From Verrucomicrobia bacterium SCGC AAA164-M04 (GTDB lineage Bacteria; Verrucomicrobiota; Verrucomicrobiae; Verrucomicrobiales; Akkermansiaceae), in assembly GCA_000383735.1 (NCBI GenBank), contig KB912190.1, positions 20,896 to 75,453 of the forward strand: a stretch of 54,558 nucleotides of DNA, written 5' to 3'. Of the stretch, positions 43,405 to 51,936 are shown in pieces (the stretch's first letter is position 1; every line of letters starts with the position of its first letter). The notes below the pieces were generated by a model, which was not told the origin of the DNA, did no database searches, and saw only the letters and a program-made list of their open reading frames with translations. The translations under genes were made by a program, and so were the position numbers.

Positions 43405-45942
43405 TCAAGACTGTCTCCCCCCCTCCCAGTTGTGTTTGGGATAACGACCCGCGAGATCTTTTTTCATCTGCGCGAATCCCTTCTCCCAAAAACCAGGCAG
43501 ATCGCTTGTCACCTGCCACGGCCTCTGGTTAGGTGCTAGGATCTTCGCCACCAGCGGATGGCCGTTGGCAATCGTCGGAGTCTCCTTCACCCCATAAAGT
43601 CGTTGGACTTTCTCTTCAAACCACGGGGCATTACCAGCGGTGTAAAGCACCCTCGTATTCACTCCATTTTCCAAAGTAATTTTCTCAGGCGCAAATGAAT
43701 CCATGGCCTGGCGCTGCGGGACTGATAGCCAATCATGCAGAACCCGCCACGGGTCGCGATCCTTGACCTCCTTGAAAGTCGTTGCTCCGGCGCAAATCTG
43801 CGCGATTGCCATCTCACGATCCCCAGCATCAAACCCCGGAAACTCCAATTCTGGCATGGCCTTGCTCAAAAAAGCCAATCGCGCAATCCAGCGCTCAACC
43901 TTGGCATCCCACTTTTTTAACACTAAATCGCCCGCGATTACCCGCCCCGCCAGAAGCTCGCCCGCGAGATTAGGGTCCACTTCCCCTCCCCGCTTCTCCT
44001 CCAGAACCAAACCACGAAAGATCTGTTGCTTGACCGCCACCACCCGCCGTGAGATTTCGTCGAAAATAACGTTCTCTGAATCATTAATTTCTTCAGTCGG
44101 AATCCAATCTTTCGAAATCTCAACACATCGTGACAAGATCACCGAACGCTCTCGCCCTTCCACTTCGATCATGTCAGCGGCCAAAAACAAAGTCGTATTT
44201 CGCACTACCGATTTAGGATGCAACTTACCTTTACGACCGCCCACCACATGACACACCGCGCTTCCTTGATCTCGTCTCACCGCCAGTCGATCACCAAACG
44301 CTATCAACATCGCTCTAGCACAAGCATCGCCACGCTGACGGAAATCCGGTTCTTTTATTCGTCCACCCCGCTTTTTAAGCAAGCGGCCCAGTTGCTGAAA
44401 ATTCTTCCACGTTTCCCGCGCCCCTCTCGCAAGCACCCCAAGCCCGTCGCATTCACGCGGCCGAAAATCCAAGTTCTTCGCCGCCATCATCGCAAACCAT
44501 TCCGCTCCAAAATCATTTCCCCAACCAGGCTCTCCTTCTAGGAAATCGGCCCACTTTTGCCCACGCCCAGCCCTCTTAAAAACCCCCTCTCCTTGCACCG
44601 CCGCCGCAACAAATAAGACCTCCCCCAGACAATCTCCGCCCTGAAGCACAAGAGCCGCTAGACGTGGATGCAGAGGCAGCGCCGCCATCTTTTTTCCCAC
44701 CTCCATTAACCGGCCTCCCGAATCCAAGGCACCAAGCGAGGTCAGAAGCTTTTCCGCATCAAGCCGGCGCTCATTCTCAGGTTGATCCAACCAACGAAAG
44801 CCCGTGATTTCATTAACACCCAACCGTTTTAAGAAGAGAATCGCCTCAGCCAAATCCACCCTACGAACTTCCGGCGTTTCAAATTCTTTCCGATTACGGT
44901 GATCACTTTTACTCCACAAACGCACACAGCGACCCGGCCCAGTGCGGCCCGCACGGCCCGCCCGTTGATCAGCCGCCGCTCTCGCGATCTTGACTACACC
45001 CAGCGAATCGAATCCACGTGCGACATCGTAACTCGATTGCCGAACCAAGCCGGAATCAACCACCACCTTGACGCCCTCAATCGTCACTGAAGTCTCAGCT
45101 ACATTGGTCGCTAGAATGATGCGCTTGGAATCATCCATTTTCAGGGCCGACCGCTGCGCTGTCGGACTGAGAGCCGAGTAGAGTGGACAGACCTCCCACC
45201 CTTTAAGCACCGCTGCATTTTCCAGCAGGCTTTGTGATTTTCGGATCTCATACATTCCCGGCAGGAATACAAGAATACGATCGCCCGCGATCAACTCACG
45301 CGCCTCCGCTTTCACTGCCGCTGCCACTCGGTCCCAAACTTCCTCGTGCCGATTAAGCCCCCGTCGCCCTACTTGCGCCTCTCCCCGGTGACATATCTCA
45401 ACTGGGAACATCCGCCCGCCAGCTTCCACCAATCTACAAGGTTCCAAATAATCTTTTAACCCACCCGTTTCAAGCGTCGCAGACATCACCACCACCCGCA
45501 GATCTGGGCGAACGCTCTCCTGAAGATCAAGCACACGTGCAAGCGAAAGATCAGAAGACAATCTTCGCTCATGAAATTCATCAAAAACAACCGCTCCGAC
45601 TCCTGAAAGTTCAGGATTATCAAGCAACATTCGCTGCAAAACTCCATCGGTTACGAAGAGAATCTCGGTCTCCGGCCCCGATTGGTTCTCAAAGCGAACC
45701 GCATAGCCCACTCCTTTTCCCAGTAAAGTGCCCATTTGTTTGGCCACAAATTCTGCCAACAACCTCGCCGCCATCCGCCGGGGCTGGACTACCACAACCT
45801 GACCCTCGCACTCACCTCGAACCATTCCTGGGACAGCGGTCGATTTTCCTGACCCTGTCGGGGCTTTGAGTAAAAGTCGGCCCTGATCGACCGCCACCGA
45901 AGCGCGAATTTCCTTCTCGACCTCATTTACCGGCAACCTCAC
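43405..45942 (-). CDS. hrpB: ATP-dependent RNA helicase HrpB
   Basis: An 845-residue DEAH-type helicase. Walker A is KAPTGSGKST (residues ~26-35), the Walker B box is the HrpB form DEFH (FDEFHERRLSSD), motif III is VVMSATLE, and motif VI is DQRAGRAGRTGPG. The C-terminal HrpB-specific region is full length. Length equals the family norm (~820-850). HrpB proteins act on RNA, but the cellular role is poorly defined. It starts at a GTG (45942), 115 nt from the divergent tatA, and this gap should hold both promoters. The gene is noticeably richer in G+C than its neighbours by eye. Confidence 0.95.
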   Translation of the reverse strand: MRLPVNEVEKEIRASVAVDQGRLLLKAPTGSGKSTAVPGMVRGECEGQVVVVQPRRMAARLLAEFVAKQMGTLLGKGVGYAVRFENQSGPETEILFVTDGVLQRMLLDNPELSGVGAVVFDEFHERRLSSDLSLARVLDLQESVRPDLRVVVMSATLETGGLKDYLEPCRLVEAGGRMFPVEICHRGEAQVGRRGLNRHEEVWDRVAAAVKAEARELIAGDRILVFLPGMYEIRKSQSLLENAAVLKGWEVCPLYSALSPTAQRSALKMDDSKRIILATNVAETSVTIEGVKVVVDSGLVRQSSYDVARGFDSLGVVKIARAAADQRAGRAGRTGPGRCVRLWSKSDHRNRKEFETPEVRRVDLAEAILFLKRLGVNEITGFRWLDQPENERRLDAEKLLTSLGALDSGGRLMEVGKKMAALPLHPRLAALVLQGGDCLGEVLFVAAAVQGEGVFKRAGRGQKWADFLEGEPGWGNDFGAEWFAMMAAKNLDFRPRECDGLGVLARGARETWKNFQQLGRLLKKRGGRIKEPDFRQRGDACARAMLIAFGDRLAVRRDQGSAVCHVVGGRKGKLHPKSVVRNTTLFLAADMIEVEGRERSVILSRCVEISKDWIPTEEINDSENVIFDEISRRVVAVKQQIFRGLVLEEKRGGEVDPNLAGELLAGRVIAGDLVLKKWDAKVERWIARLAFLSKAMPELEFPGFDAGDREMAIAQICAGATTFKEVKDRDPWRVLHDWLSVPQRQAMDSFAPEKITLENGVNTRVLYTAGNAPWFEEKVQRLYGVKETPTIANGHPLVAKILAPNQRPWQVTSDLPGFWEKGFAQMKKDLAGRYPKHNWEGGRQS

Positions 45943-46057
45943 CCCACAAGAGAAACACCCGCAGCTCGCATTCGCACGTCAGATTTTTTGAAATGTCGAG
46001 GCAACATCTCGCGTTTCATCTCTTGCCTATCCAGCTAATCCCCCATACTCTTCGCAT

Positions 46058-46324
46058 ATGAACTCGACAGTCGCTTTTCTCGGAACTCTCGGCACACAGG
46101 AGATGATCCTCATTTTCCTCATTCTTCTTTTACTCTTCGGAGCTAAGAAGCTTCCACAACTCGCCCGGGGAATTGGTAAGAGTGTCGGTGAATTCCGCAA
46201 AGCCCGTGAAGAGTTTGAAGATGAAATCAGAAAAGGGGGCGAAGAGCTTGATAACGAAGCTGAAAAATCAGACGACGACAAGGTCACCAAAGCTCCTGGT
46301 GCTGAACCAAGGACTGAATCATGA
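46058..46324 (+). CDS. tatA: Sec-independent translocase protein TatA/TatE
   Basis: An 88-residue TatA-family protein. A membrane helix (TQEMILIFLILLLLFG) is followed by the hinge FGAKKLPQLARGIGKSVGEFRKA that forms the amphipathic helix, then an acidic tail. It builds the pore-lining oligomer that exports folded Tat substrates, which here plausibly include the two DUF1552 proteins with Tat-like leaders. Its TGA overlaps the next gene's ATG. A terminator hairpin lies inside the start of that gene (46349-46387), so most transcripts may stop just after tatA. tatC and tatB are not in the window. Confidence 0.93.
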   Translation: MNSTVAFLGTLGTQEMILIFLILLLLFGAKKLPQLARGIGKSVGEFRKAREEFEDEIRKGGEELDNEAEKSDDDKVTKAPGAEPRTES

Positions 46325-47367
46325 AACGACTTGATAAAATTATTTTCCAAAACGCTCCGCGAATCCTTCTCGGAGCGTTTTTTCTTTGTAGTTCCTGCGA
46401 AGAGAAGGCCACACCCGAAGAGCCTTCTGCCAAGAATTCCGAACCAGTTGAGAACCCCATTCCGATGAATGGCACGGGGTCTGTCATTCAAAAAACACCC
46501 GCCACACCTGCAGGAAAAAAAGATGCAGCCTCTGAGACTGGGGAAGGGATTCGTTTCATGGCCTATAATATAGAAAACTATTTGACCATGACCCGCTACG
46601 TGAAGGGCGGAGGCAAGGTCAGTTCTCCAAAGGACCCAAAAGAAGTCTCGGCCCTGATTAAAATTATCGTGGACGAAAAACCCGATATTCTCGGAATCTG
46701 TGAAATTGGAACCGAGGAGGACCTTCAAGACCTACAAACCCGGCTCAAAGCGGCAGGCCTCAATCTGCCCCATTACGTTCATACTGGAGGCATCGACTCC
46801 ACCCGACGACTCGGAATCCTTTCCGTCTTCCCTATCGCCGGCAATCACTCCAAGCAGGAACTGGTTTATGAAATAAATGGCCACGAACGAATGATGGGAC
46901 GTGGCATTCTAGACGTTACGATTGATCTACCTGGAGGCACGACCCACTTCATCGGCCTTCACTTGAAATCAAAACGGGAGCTTGAGGACTTTGATCAAGC
47001 TGAGATACGTCTCAACGAAGCCCGCCTCGCTCGCGAACATTGCGATGCTATTTTTGCTGACGATGCGAACGCACGGATCGTCCTTTATGGAGATATGAAC
47101 GATACCCGTAAGACCCCCCCTCTCCAAATGCTCATGGGGAAATATAAAAGCGATACTTACATGGGAGACGTTTTTGCAAAAGACTCGCGGGAGCACCTTT
47201 GGACACACTTTTGGTCGTACCAACAACAATATGCCCGCTTCGACTGGGTGATGATCTCGCCTGCAGTTTATCCAAATGTGGATAAGAAAAACTCCTATAT
47301 CGCCGATCCCAAGATTTGGAATGACGCTTCTGACCACCGCGCAGTTGTCGTCACTTTGAAAAAGTAG
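46321..47367 (+). CDS. endonuclease/exonuclease/phosphatase-family lipoprotein
   Basis: A 348-residue extracytoplasmic EEP-fold protein. The N-terminus is a lipoprotein-like signal (RILLGAFFLCSSC, Cys26; -3 residue is Cys, so the lipobox is not canonical). A Pro/Ala/Glu-rich spacer follows to ~75, then the EEP motifs in order: FMAYNIENY, ILGICEIG, HFIGLHLKSK, LYGDMND and the final SDHRAVV. It may hydrolyse phosphodiesters or sphingomyelin-like or inositol phosphates, or nucleic acid outside the cell. The ATG overlaps the tatA stop (ATGA), so translation is probably coupled. A perfect 11-bp hairpin followed by a T run lies within codons ~10-22, so expression may depend on read-through. Confidence 0.88.
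   Translation: MKRLDKIIFQNAPRILLGAFFLCSSCEEKATPEEPSAKNSEPVENPIPMNGTGSVIQKTPATPAGKKDAASETGEGIRFMAYNIENYLTMTRYVKGGGKVSSPKDPKEVSALIKIIVDEKPDILGICEIGTEEDLQDLQTRLKAAGLNLPHYVHTGGIDSTRRLGILSVFPIAGNHSKQELVYEINGHERMMGRGILDVTIDLPGGTTHFIGLHLKSKRELEDFDQAEIRLNEARLAREHCDAIFADDANARIVLYGDMNDTRKTPPLQMLMGKYKSDTYMGDVFAKDSREHLWTHFWSYQQQYARFDWVMISPAVYPNVDKKNSYIADPKIWNDASDHRAVVVTLKK
46349..46387 (+). terminator. intrinsic terminator (attenuator) inside the signal-peptide codons of the EEP lipoprotein gene
   Basis: AAAACGCTCCG (46349-46359) and CGGAGCGTTTT (46371-46381) form an 11-bp perfect stem with an 11-nt loop, followed directly by TTCTTT so that the U-rich tail is nearly unbroken. It lies 25 nt downstream of the tatA stop and encodes residues NAPRILLGAF of the next protein. 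Confidence 0.82.
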
Positions 47368-47417
47368 TTCATGCCCCTCTCTTTCTCTTGAAACAACGGC
47401 GTGGAGATTGACTAGTT

Positions 47418-48062
47418 CTATTTTCCGCCAATCCAAGCAATCGCCCCTGGCACGATTCTTCGCCAGCCAAGAGCCCTTACAACACCTGCAATCGCCTCAC
47501 CTTCTGAGCGGCGAGCCATCAAAGCGGTCTCTTCCAACATGTCAGCAACAGTTCCTGCGGCTGCTCTCTCAACTGGCAAGGTGAACCAAAGAAACGCAGT
47601 CGCAAACCCAAGAGATGCGGCGACGATTCCCAAGCACAAGGTTGGAGACAGTCGGCCTATCACCATCGCAAAAGCCATCACAATCATCGTGAACGCCGGC
47701 ATTGCCGACCCAAATTTCACGGCCCACTTCCGCCAGTTTACGACCTTTTCTTGTCGACGGGCCATTAGGACAAGGCCGGCCAAAATACCAGCTTCGGCGA
47801 CATCACGAGCTTTTCTGGACTGTGAAAGCGATGGCGAAACAACTAAACGAGTGGGCCCCAAAACCATAAAAAGACGCTTTTTGACCTGAATCTCGACATC
47901 TCCGGCTCTTCCCTTTTTTAGAATCCGCTCAATCATCTCATGACCGGAGATCGACACTTCAGTCCCTCCCTCTTTCCGAACGATCCTGTCGCTCAGAAAT
48001 TTCCTGGCTACAAATGAAACAAAAACGGGGATCAGCCCCATGAGAAGAAGAAGTTTGGCCAT
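47418..48062 (-). CDS. YugP-like (Zn_peptidase_2) membrane protein lacking the HEXXH zinc site
   Basis: A 214-residue membrane protein. It follows the layout of YugP-type putative neutral zinc metallopeptidases: an N-terminal hydrophobic segment, a helix GHEMIERILKKG (like SGAEVARRIL), a strand-rich part ending LVVSPSLSQSRKARDVAEAG, two membrane helices (~115-155) and the C-terminal FTLPVERAAAGTVADMLEE (like LPVEFDASRRAL). In YugP the segment after the SRS-like block carries HExxH; here it reads AEAGILAGLVLMARR, so the zinc site is gone. It is therefore a probable pseudoenzyme. The assignment is by eye and needs a profile search. It converges with the EEP gene and diverges from the coiled-coil gene. 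Confidence 0.65.
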   Translation of the reverse strand: MAKLLLLMGLIPVFVSFVARKFLSDRIVRKEGGTEVSISGHEMIERILKKGRAGDVEIQVKKRLFMVLGPTRLVVSPSLSQSRKARDVAEAGILAGLVLMARRQEKVVNWRKWAVKFGSAMPAFTMIVMAFAMVIGRLSPTLCLGIVAASLGFATAFLWFTLPVERAAAGTVADMLEETALMARRSEGEAIAGVVRALGWRRIVPGAIAWIGGK

Positions 48063-48162
48063 TGCGTGTGAGTGGATACCTTCACCTTATATTTGCGAAT
48101 TTTGAATTTCATTTTTCACCTTTTCCTCCAGGATCCGCCTTCATTCCAAAAAATACTAAGTT

Positions 48163-48741
48163 ATGGCAGAAGATACAGAAGGACCAGAGATCGAGATCGC
48201 CCCCCCCTCTTCCTCAAACCAAAACATCGTAATGGGGATTGTAATGGGCGCAGCCGTCTTGCTTCTCCTCGTTTTGGTGATCACCAAAAAATTTAATACT
48301 AGTGGAAATAACGTGACAGATCCTGCAGTTGCCGAACTCCGCAAAGAACTCGATGCCCAAAAGAAAAAAAGCGATCAGCTACGCTTCGCCGGAGTTTCAG
48401 AAGACCCACAGGCTCTCGTTTTTCAGATCAAGAGTGATACCGATTCCCTAGCTCGCCTGGTGAACTCGAGTGCCAGTGATGCGGCAGCTCTCCGCGCAGC
48501 CCAAGCTGATGCTTCAGTTCTTGCTGCTACGAATGCCGAGCTACGTATAGAAAGGGATCAATACCGCATCAATGCTAATCGCGCAGTAGAACTTCAGAAT
48601 CAACTTGAACTGGCCCGTCAAGAATCCACCGGAATGATTAGCAAAAGTGAATATGACCAACTTAGGACCAAGCTAGAGGCCACAATGGCCGAAAACAAGA
48701 ATCTGCATAATCAGATATCTGAAATGCAAAATGACAAATAA
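48163..48741 (+). CDS. single-pass membrane protein with long coiled coil
   Basis: A 192-residue protein of unknown function. An acidic N-terminal 20 residues (probably cytoplasmic) lead into a membrane helix at ~23-43 (VMGIVMGAAVLLLLVLVIT). The rest, to the end, is charged heptad-like helix (LRKELDAQKKKSDQL, LRAAQADASVLAATNAELR, LRTKLEATMAENKNLHNQI), so it should form a coiled coil outside the membrane. No enzymatic or known adaptor motif is visible. It could be a structural or scaffolding protein of the envelope. The start at ATG 48163 is well supported by the acidic head before the helix. Confidence 0.75.
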   Translation: MAEDTEGPEIEIAPPSSSNQNIVMGIVMGAAVLLLLVLVITKKFNTSGNNVTDPAVAELRKELDAQKKKSDQLRFAGVSEDPQALVFQIKSDTDSLARLVNSSASDAAALRAAQADASVLAATNAELRIERDQYRINANRAVELQNQLELARQESTGMISKSEYDQLRTKLEATMAENKNLHNQISEMQNDK

Positions 48742-48918
48742 GGAACCACGCATTCCTCCAGCAGAAAATAGCCTGAAAAGGAAAAACCGCGCAGTCGAAA
48801 CTGTCCACCCAGAAAAGGCTCACGCTAGAATCGCTCCGACAAATTTAATCTAGTCCCTTCAAGCTTCAAAATTTAAGCCTGACCAAGAGGTTTGACTCAT
48901 AGAGGTCATCATTTTCTG

Positions 48919-48962
48919 AAAAAAAGCCGTCCGAGTGCAAGAGATCGCACACGAACGGCTTG
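48919..48962 (-). terminator. Rho-independent terminator after the 39-residue lipoprotein gene
   Basis: On the minus strand: AAGCCGT...ACGGCTT outer stem with inner GTGC/GCAC pairing (two small mismatches), followed by seven T. It starts 26 nt after the stop codon at 48988, which supports that small gene being real and expressed. Confidence 0.82.
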
Positions 48963-48987
48963 TCTATTTCAAGGCGTTTTCCAAACG

Positions 48988-49107
48988 CTATTTTTCAATA
49001 ACGACGGGACCTTCCGGAATAACAGAGAGCGCTGTTCCAGTTGAACAGCAGCTAGCCAATCCGAGAACAAGAAATCCCAGTGCGAGGGTAGTTATCAGTT
49101 TTTTCAT
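48988..49107 (-). CDS. very small predicted lipoprotein, 39 residues
   Basis: The ORF encodes MKKLITTLALGFLVLGLASC followed by 19 residues ending VVIEK. LASC is a canonical lipobox, so Cys20 would be lipidated and the mature peptide only 20 residues. It is followed by a strong terminator and preceded, 11 nt upstream, by the stop of another lipoprotein gene on the same strand. Size and layout recall entericidin-like peptides, but the sequence of the mature part does not identify it. It is shorter than usual gene-calling cut-offs and could easily be missed. Confidence 0.68.
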   Translation of the reverse strand: MKKLITTLALGFLVLGLASCCSTGTALSVIPEGPVVIEK

Positions 49108-49118
49108 AAGAGTTGTTT

Positions 49119-49943
49119 TTAGTCACGCGCCCGAATCATGGGAGCCTCTGCAAATGGTCGCGCTCCTTGCCGCGCCCGAATTTCAGTCCCAGGCTCCTTT
49201 CCTTTCTCCGTGAAAAGGGCTAAACCAACAACCCCAACATTGCGAGTTCGTCCATGACGAAGATTAGTATAAGATGAACTCACTGATGAGAAGCGGAAAG
49301 TAGCCACTTTTTCATGGCTGATTCGAAAACCTTTCACTTCAAGAATTTCACCAGCGCCAATGATGTAACCACGTTTTTTTGTTGATCCAGCCTTCCCGTC
49401 AATAACGTCAAGACCATCGACCGTAAGAACGATTTCCAAGCGAGCGTCACTGAGATTTTTAACCCTAAGTCTATAGTCTCGGCCCTTCTTTCCGATGACA
49501 AAACGGGCCCCACGCCACCAATAATTATCCAGCATCGACCACCCGCTATGTAATCCCCATTCCAGCATCCCTCCGGCCGTCTTTTGCATCCCACCTCCGC
49601 TCGTCCGTCGATCCACCCCCATTTCACGAGCACCATCGCTATCATTATAGCGAATCAAAGAAACATATTTCGGCTTAGCCATTGCCCTCTTAAAATCTGT
49701 GTAACCAATCGATGATTCAATTTCTTTTCCCCAACCCGTCGCAATCCCAGTGCGCTCTTTGTTGTTACTAGTCTCCTCCGAAGAAACACCAGTCGTAAGG
49801 GGAGAATAATCTGGTGAGACATTCTCAGCTGCAGGCAAAGGAAGGTCAGCGTTTGGCATTTCAGTTGAAACAGAACAACTCGAAAGAAACCTCATCAACA
49901 ATAGCGCGTAGGAGATAACACGGACAGCGACTTTCAACTTCAT
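49119..49943 (-). CDS. lipoprotein of unknown function with conserved C-terminal beta domain
   Basis: A 274-residue lipoprotein: signal YALLLMRFLSSC with LSSC giving Cys23. A Ser/Glu/Asn-rich linker spans ~24-75. The C-terminal ~170 residues look like a compact beta domain with GRDYRLRVKNLSDARLEI, DGLDVIDGKAG, KKRGYIIGAGE and TNLRHGRTRNVGVVGLALF. I have the impression that this DGxDV..GK...RGY...VGVIG.A.F pattern recurs in uncharacterised bacterial proteins, but I cannot name the family. The central MLEWGLHSGWSMLDNYWWRG is unusually rich in Trp. The 39-residue lipoprotein follows 11 nt downstream, so the two probably form an operon ending at the terminator. Confidence 0.7.
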   Translation of the reverse strand: MKLKVAVRVISYALLLMRFLSSCSVSTEMPNADLPLPAAENVSPDYSPLTTGVSSEETSNNKERTGIATGWGKEIESSIGYTDFKRAMAKPKYVSLIRYNDSDGAREMGVDRRTSGGGMQKTAGGMLEWGLHSGWSMLDNYWWRGARFVIGKKGRDYRLRVKNLSDARLEIVLTVDGLDVIDGKAGSTKKRGYIIGAGEILEVKGFRISHEKVATFRFSSVSSSYTNLRHGRTRNVGVVGLALFTEKGKEPGTEIRARQGARPFAEAPMIRARD

Positions 49944-50026
49944 TTCGGTGCTAGAAAAACAGCAAATCGGCTATCCGTCAACTTAAATGCAGTTTTTTTA
50001 ACATTTTTATTTACTAGTAAACAAAG

Positions 50027-50058
50027 AAAAAAGCCTCCCGAACAAAAAATCAGAAGCC
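50027..50058 (-). terminator. probable terminator downstream of leuA
   Basis: On the minus strand GGCTTCT and GGAGGCT can pair over 7 bp (with G-U wobbles), followed by TTTTTT. It is 61 nt after the leuA stop. The stem is weaker than the other terminators listed. Confidence 0.45.
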
Positions 50059-50118
50059 AACGCAACCCCGAATTTTTAAAGATGTGATCTCTCCCCGAGA
50101 TTTTAAGTTTCTCTGGGC

Positions 50119-51789
50119 TTACCGGAGCAGATTCCAAGCACAAACCAGTGCTTTCACTCCAGCCATTTCAATGGATGGATCACAACCTACTCCCCAGAGA
50201 ATGGTGCCATCATCCTTACGCAGTTGCACATACGCTGCTGCATCAGAGCTCGAGCCTCCTCTTACCGCATGAGAACGATAATCGGTCAACGTAAAATCTT
50301 TAAGTCCAGTTTCTTCAAACCCTTGTACAAAAGCATTGATGGGACCATTTCCAACACCCTCTACGATCTTACTCTCGCCATCAATTTCAATGACCGCCTT
50401 ACAGGTCAATTCACCACGCTCAGCACTATGATAATCCAATTCATAATCCTTCAGCATTAAACGGGAATTCACATTTACAAACTCAGTAAAAAAGAGATCT
50501 CCTACCTCTTTAGCAGAGAGCTCCTCACCTCTCTGATCCGCAAGATCATAAATCCGCTTACCGACCTGAGGATGCATCGTCTTTGGAAGATCATAACCAT
50601 GCTCCTGATCAAGAATATAGGCTACTCCACCTTTTCCAGACTGAGAATTAATTCTTACGATTGCCTCATAACTCCTCCCGATATCATGCGGATCGATCGT
50701 CAAATAAGGGACACCCCATTTTTCGTCCCCATCTTTTTCACGCCGATCTAAGCCTTTCTTAATAGCATCCTGATGACTGCCCGAAAAGGCGGTGAAAACC
50801 AACTCTCCCGCATAGGGCTGCCGATCAGGAACAGTCATTCGAGTAGTCCGCTCGTAGACTTCACGGAGGCTCGAAAGATTCGAGAAGTCCAATCCAGTCT
50901 CGATTCCATGGCTGTTCATATTCAAGGCCACGATCACGATATCAAGATTACCAGTTCTCTCACCATTCCCAAAAAGTGTCCCTTCGACTCGATCTGCTCC
51001 AGCCATCAGGCCAAGCTCGGTCGAGGCCACACCTGTGCCTCGATCGTTATGAGTATGGAGAGAAATAATCACCGACTCACGTTTTGAAACCTTGCGGCAC
51101 ATCCACTCAATCTGGTCAGCATGGACATTCGGAGTTGCCCATTCAACCGTCGCCGGGAGGTTTAAGATAAGTTTCTTTTCCGTAGTTGGCTGCCAGACTT
51201 CGATCACTGCTTCACAGCACTCAAGCGCGAAATCGAGTTCGGTGTCAGAAAAGCTTTCTGGCGAATATTGCAGAACAATCTCAGTAGTAGGAAGGGTCGC
51301 CACAAGTTCTTTAACCACTTCTGCTCCAGTAACGGCGATCGCTTTAATATCTTCTCGCGAAGCATCACCAAAAGTAACTCGACGCTGGAGAGTGCTCGTA
51401 GAATTATAAATGTGGACTATAACACGACGAGCTCCCTTGATGGCTTCGAAAGTCCGCTCGATTAAATGTCGACGAGTTTGCACTAAAACTTGGACCGTCA
51501 CATCCTCCGGGATTCGATCTTCTTCGATCAATCGGCGCATGAAGCAAAACTCAGTATCACTTGCTGACGGGAACCCAATCTCGATTTCCTTGAACCCCAC
51601 CTTCACGAGGAGATCAAACATCTCCAGCTTCTCCTCCACACTCATAGGGATGGGAAGAGCCTGATTTCCGTCGCGCAAGTCGACGGAACACCAGGTTGGT
51701 GCCTCGGTAATGAGACGATCAGGCCAGGTCCGGTTGGCAAGAGCCACTGCCGGGAACGGACGATATTTGCTAATGGATTCAGATTTCAT
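50119..51789 (-). CDS. leuA: 2-isopropylmalate synthase (long, LeuA type 2 form)
   Basis: A 556-residue enzyme of the first committed step of leucine synthesis, condensing acetyl-CoA with 2-oxoisovalerate. It has the class-I TIM-barrel signature DLRDGNQAL (residues 37-45), the metal-binding HTHND at 245-249, LFGNGERTGN, and a C-terminal allosteric domain (VEGVGNGPINAFVQ; RGGSSSDAAAYVQL) that binds leucine. Length and the RDGNQ form match the yeast/actinobacterial-type enzyme rather than the E. coli form. ATG 51789 is preferred; the ORF extends five codons to a TTG. No other leu gene is adjacent. Upstream lie a leucine-rich leader ORF and a terminator hairpin. Confidence 0.95.
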   Translation of the reverse strand: MKSESISKYRPFPAVALANRTWPDRLITEAPTWCSVDLRDGNQALPIPMSVEEKLEMFDLLVKVGFKEIEIGFPSASDTEFCFMRRLIEEDRIPEDVTVQVLVQTRRHLIERTFEAIKGARRVIVHIYNSTSTLQRRVTFGDASREDIKAIAVTGAEVVKELVATLPTTEIVLQYSPESFSDTELDFALECCEAVIEVWQPTTEKKLILNLPATVEWATPNVHADQIEWMCRKVSKRESVIISLHTHNDRGTGVASTELGLMAGADRVEGTLFGNGERTGNLDIVIVALNMNSHGIETGLDFSNLSSLREVYERTTRMTVPDRQPYAGELVFTAFSGSHQDAIKKGLDRREKDGDEKWGVPYLTIDPHDIGRSYEAIVRINSQSGKGGVAYILDQEHGYDLPKTMHPQVGKRIYDLADQRGEELSAKEVGDLFFTEFVNVNSRLMLKDYELDYHSAERGELTCKAVIEIDGESKIVEGVGNGPINAFVQGFEETGLKDFTLTDYRSHAVRGGSSSDAAAYVQLRKDDGTILWGVGCDPSIEMAGVKALVCAWNLLR

Positions 51790-51896
51790 TTTCTCGTTGT
51801 TCAATCAACAAGGAAACGCACGGACTCAGCTAGGAGGAAAATGTCTGCCCTTGGAAAAGTCCGATCAATTGACGGGTGATGGAAAATGGCCCAAAG

Positions 51897-51936
51897 AAAA
51901 ACAGCGACTTCAGACTCAATTTAGAGTCCAAGTCGC
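51897..51936 (-). terminator. leuA leader terminator (attenuator)
   Basis: On the minus strand GCGACTTGGACTC and GAGTCTGAAGTCGC pair as 7 + 5 bp around a small asymmetric bulge, with loop TAAATT, followed by TGTTTTTCTTT. It lies ~115 nt upstream of the leuA start. Its 5' arm is the end of the leader ORF, whose stop codon is in the loop. Confidence 0.72.
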
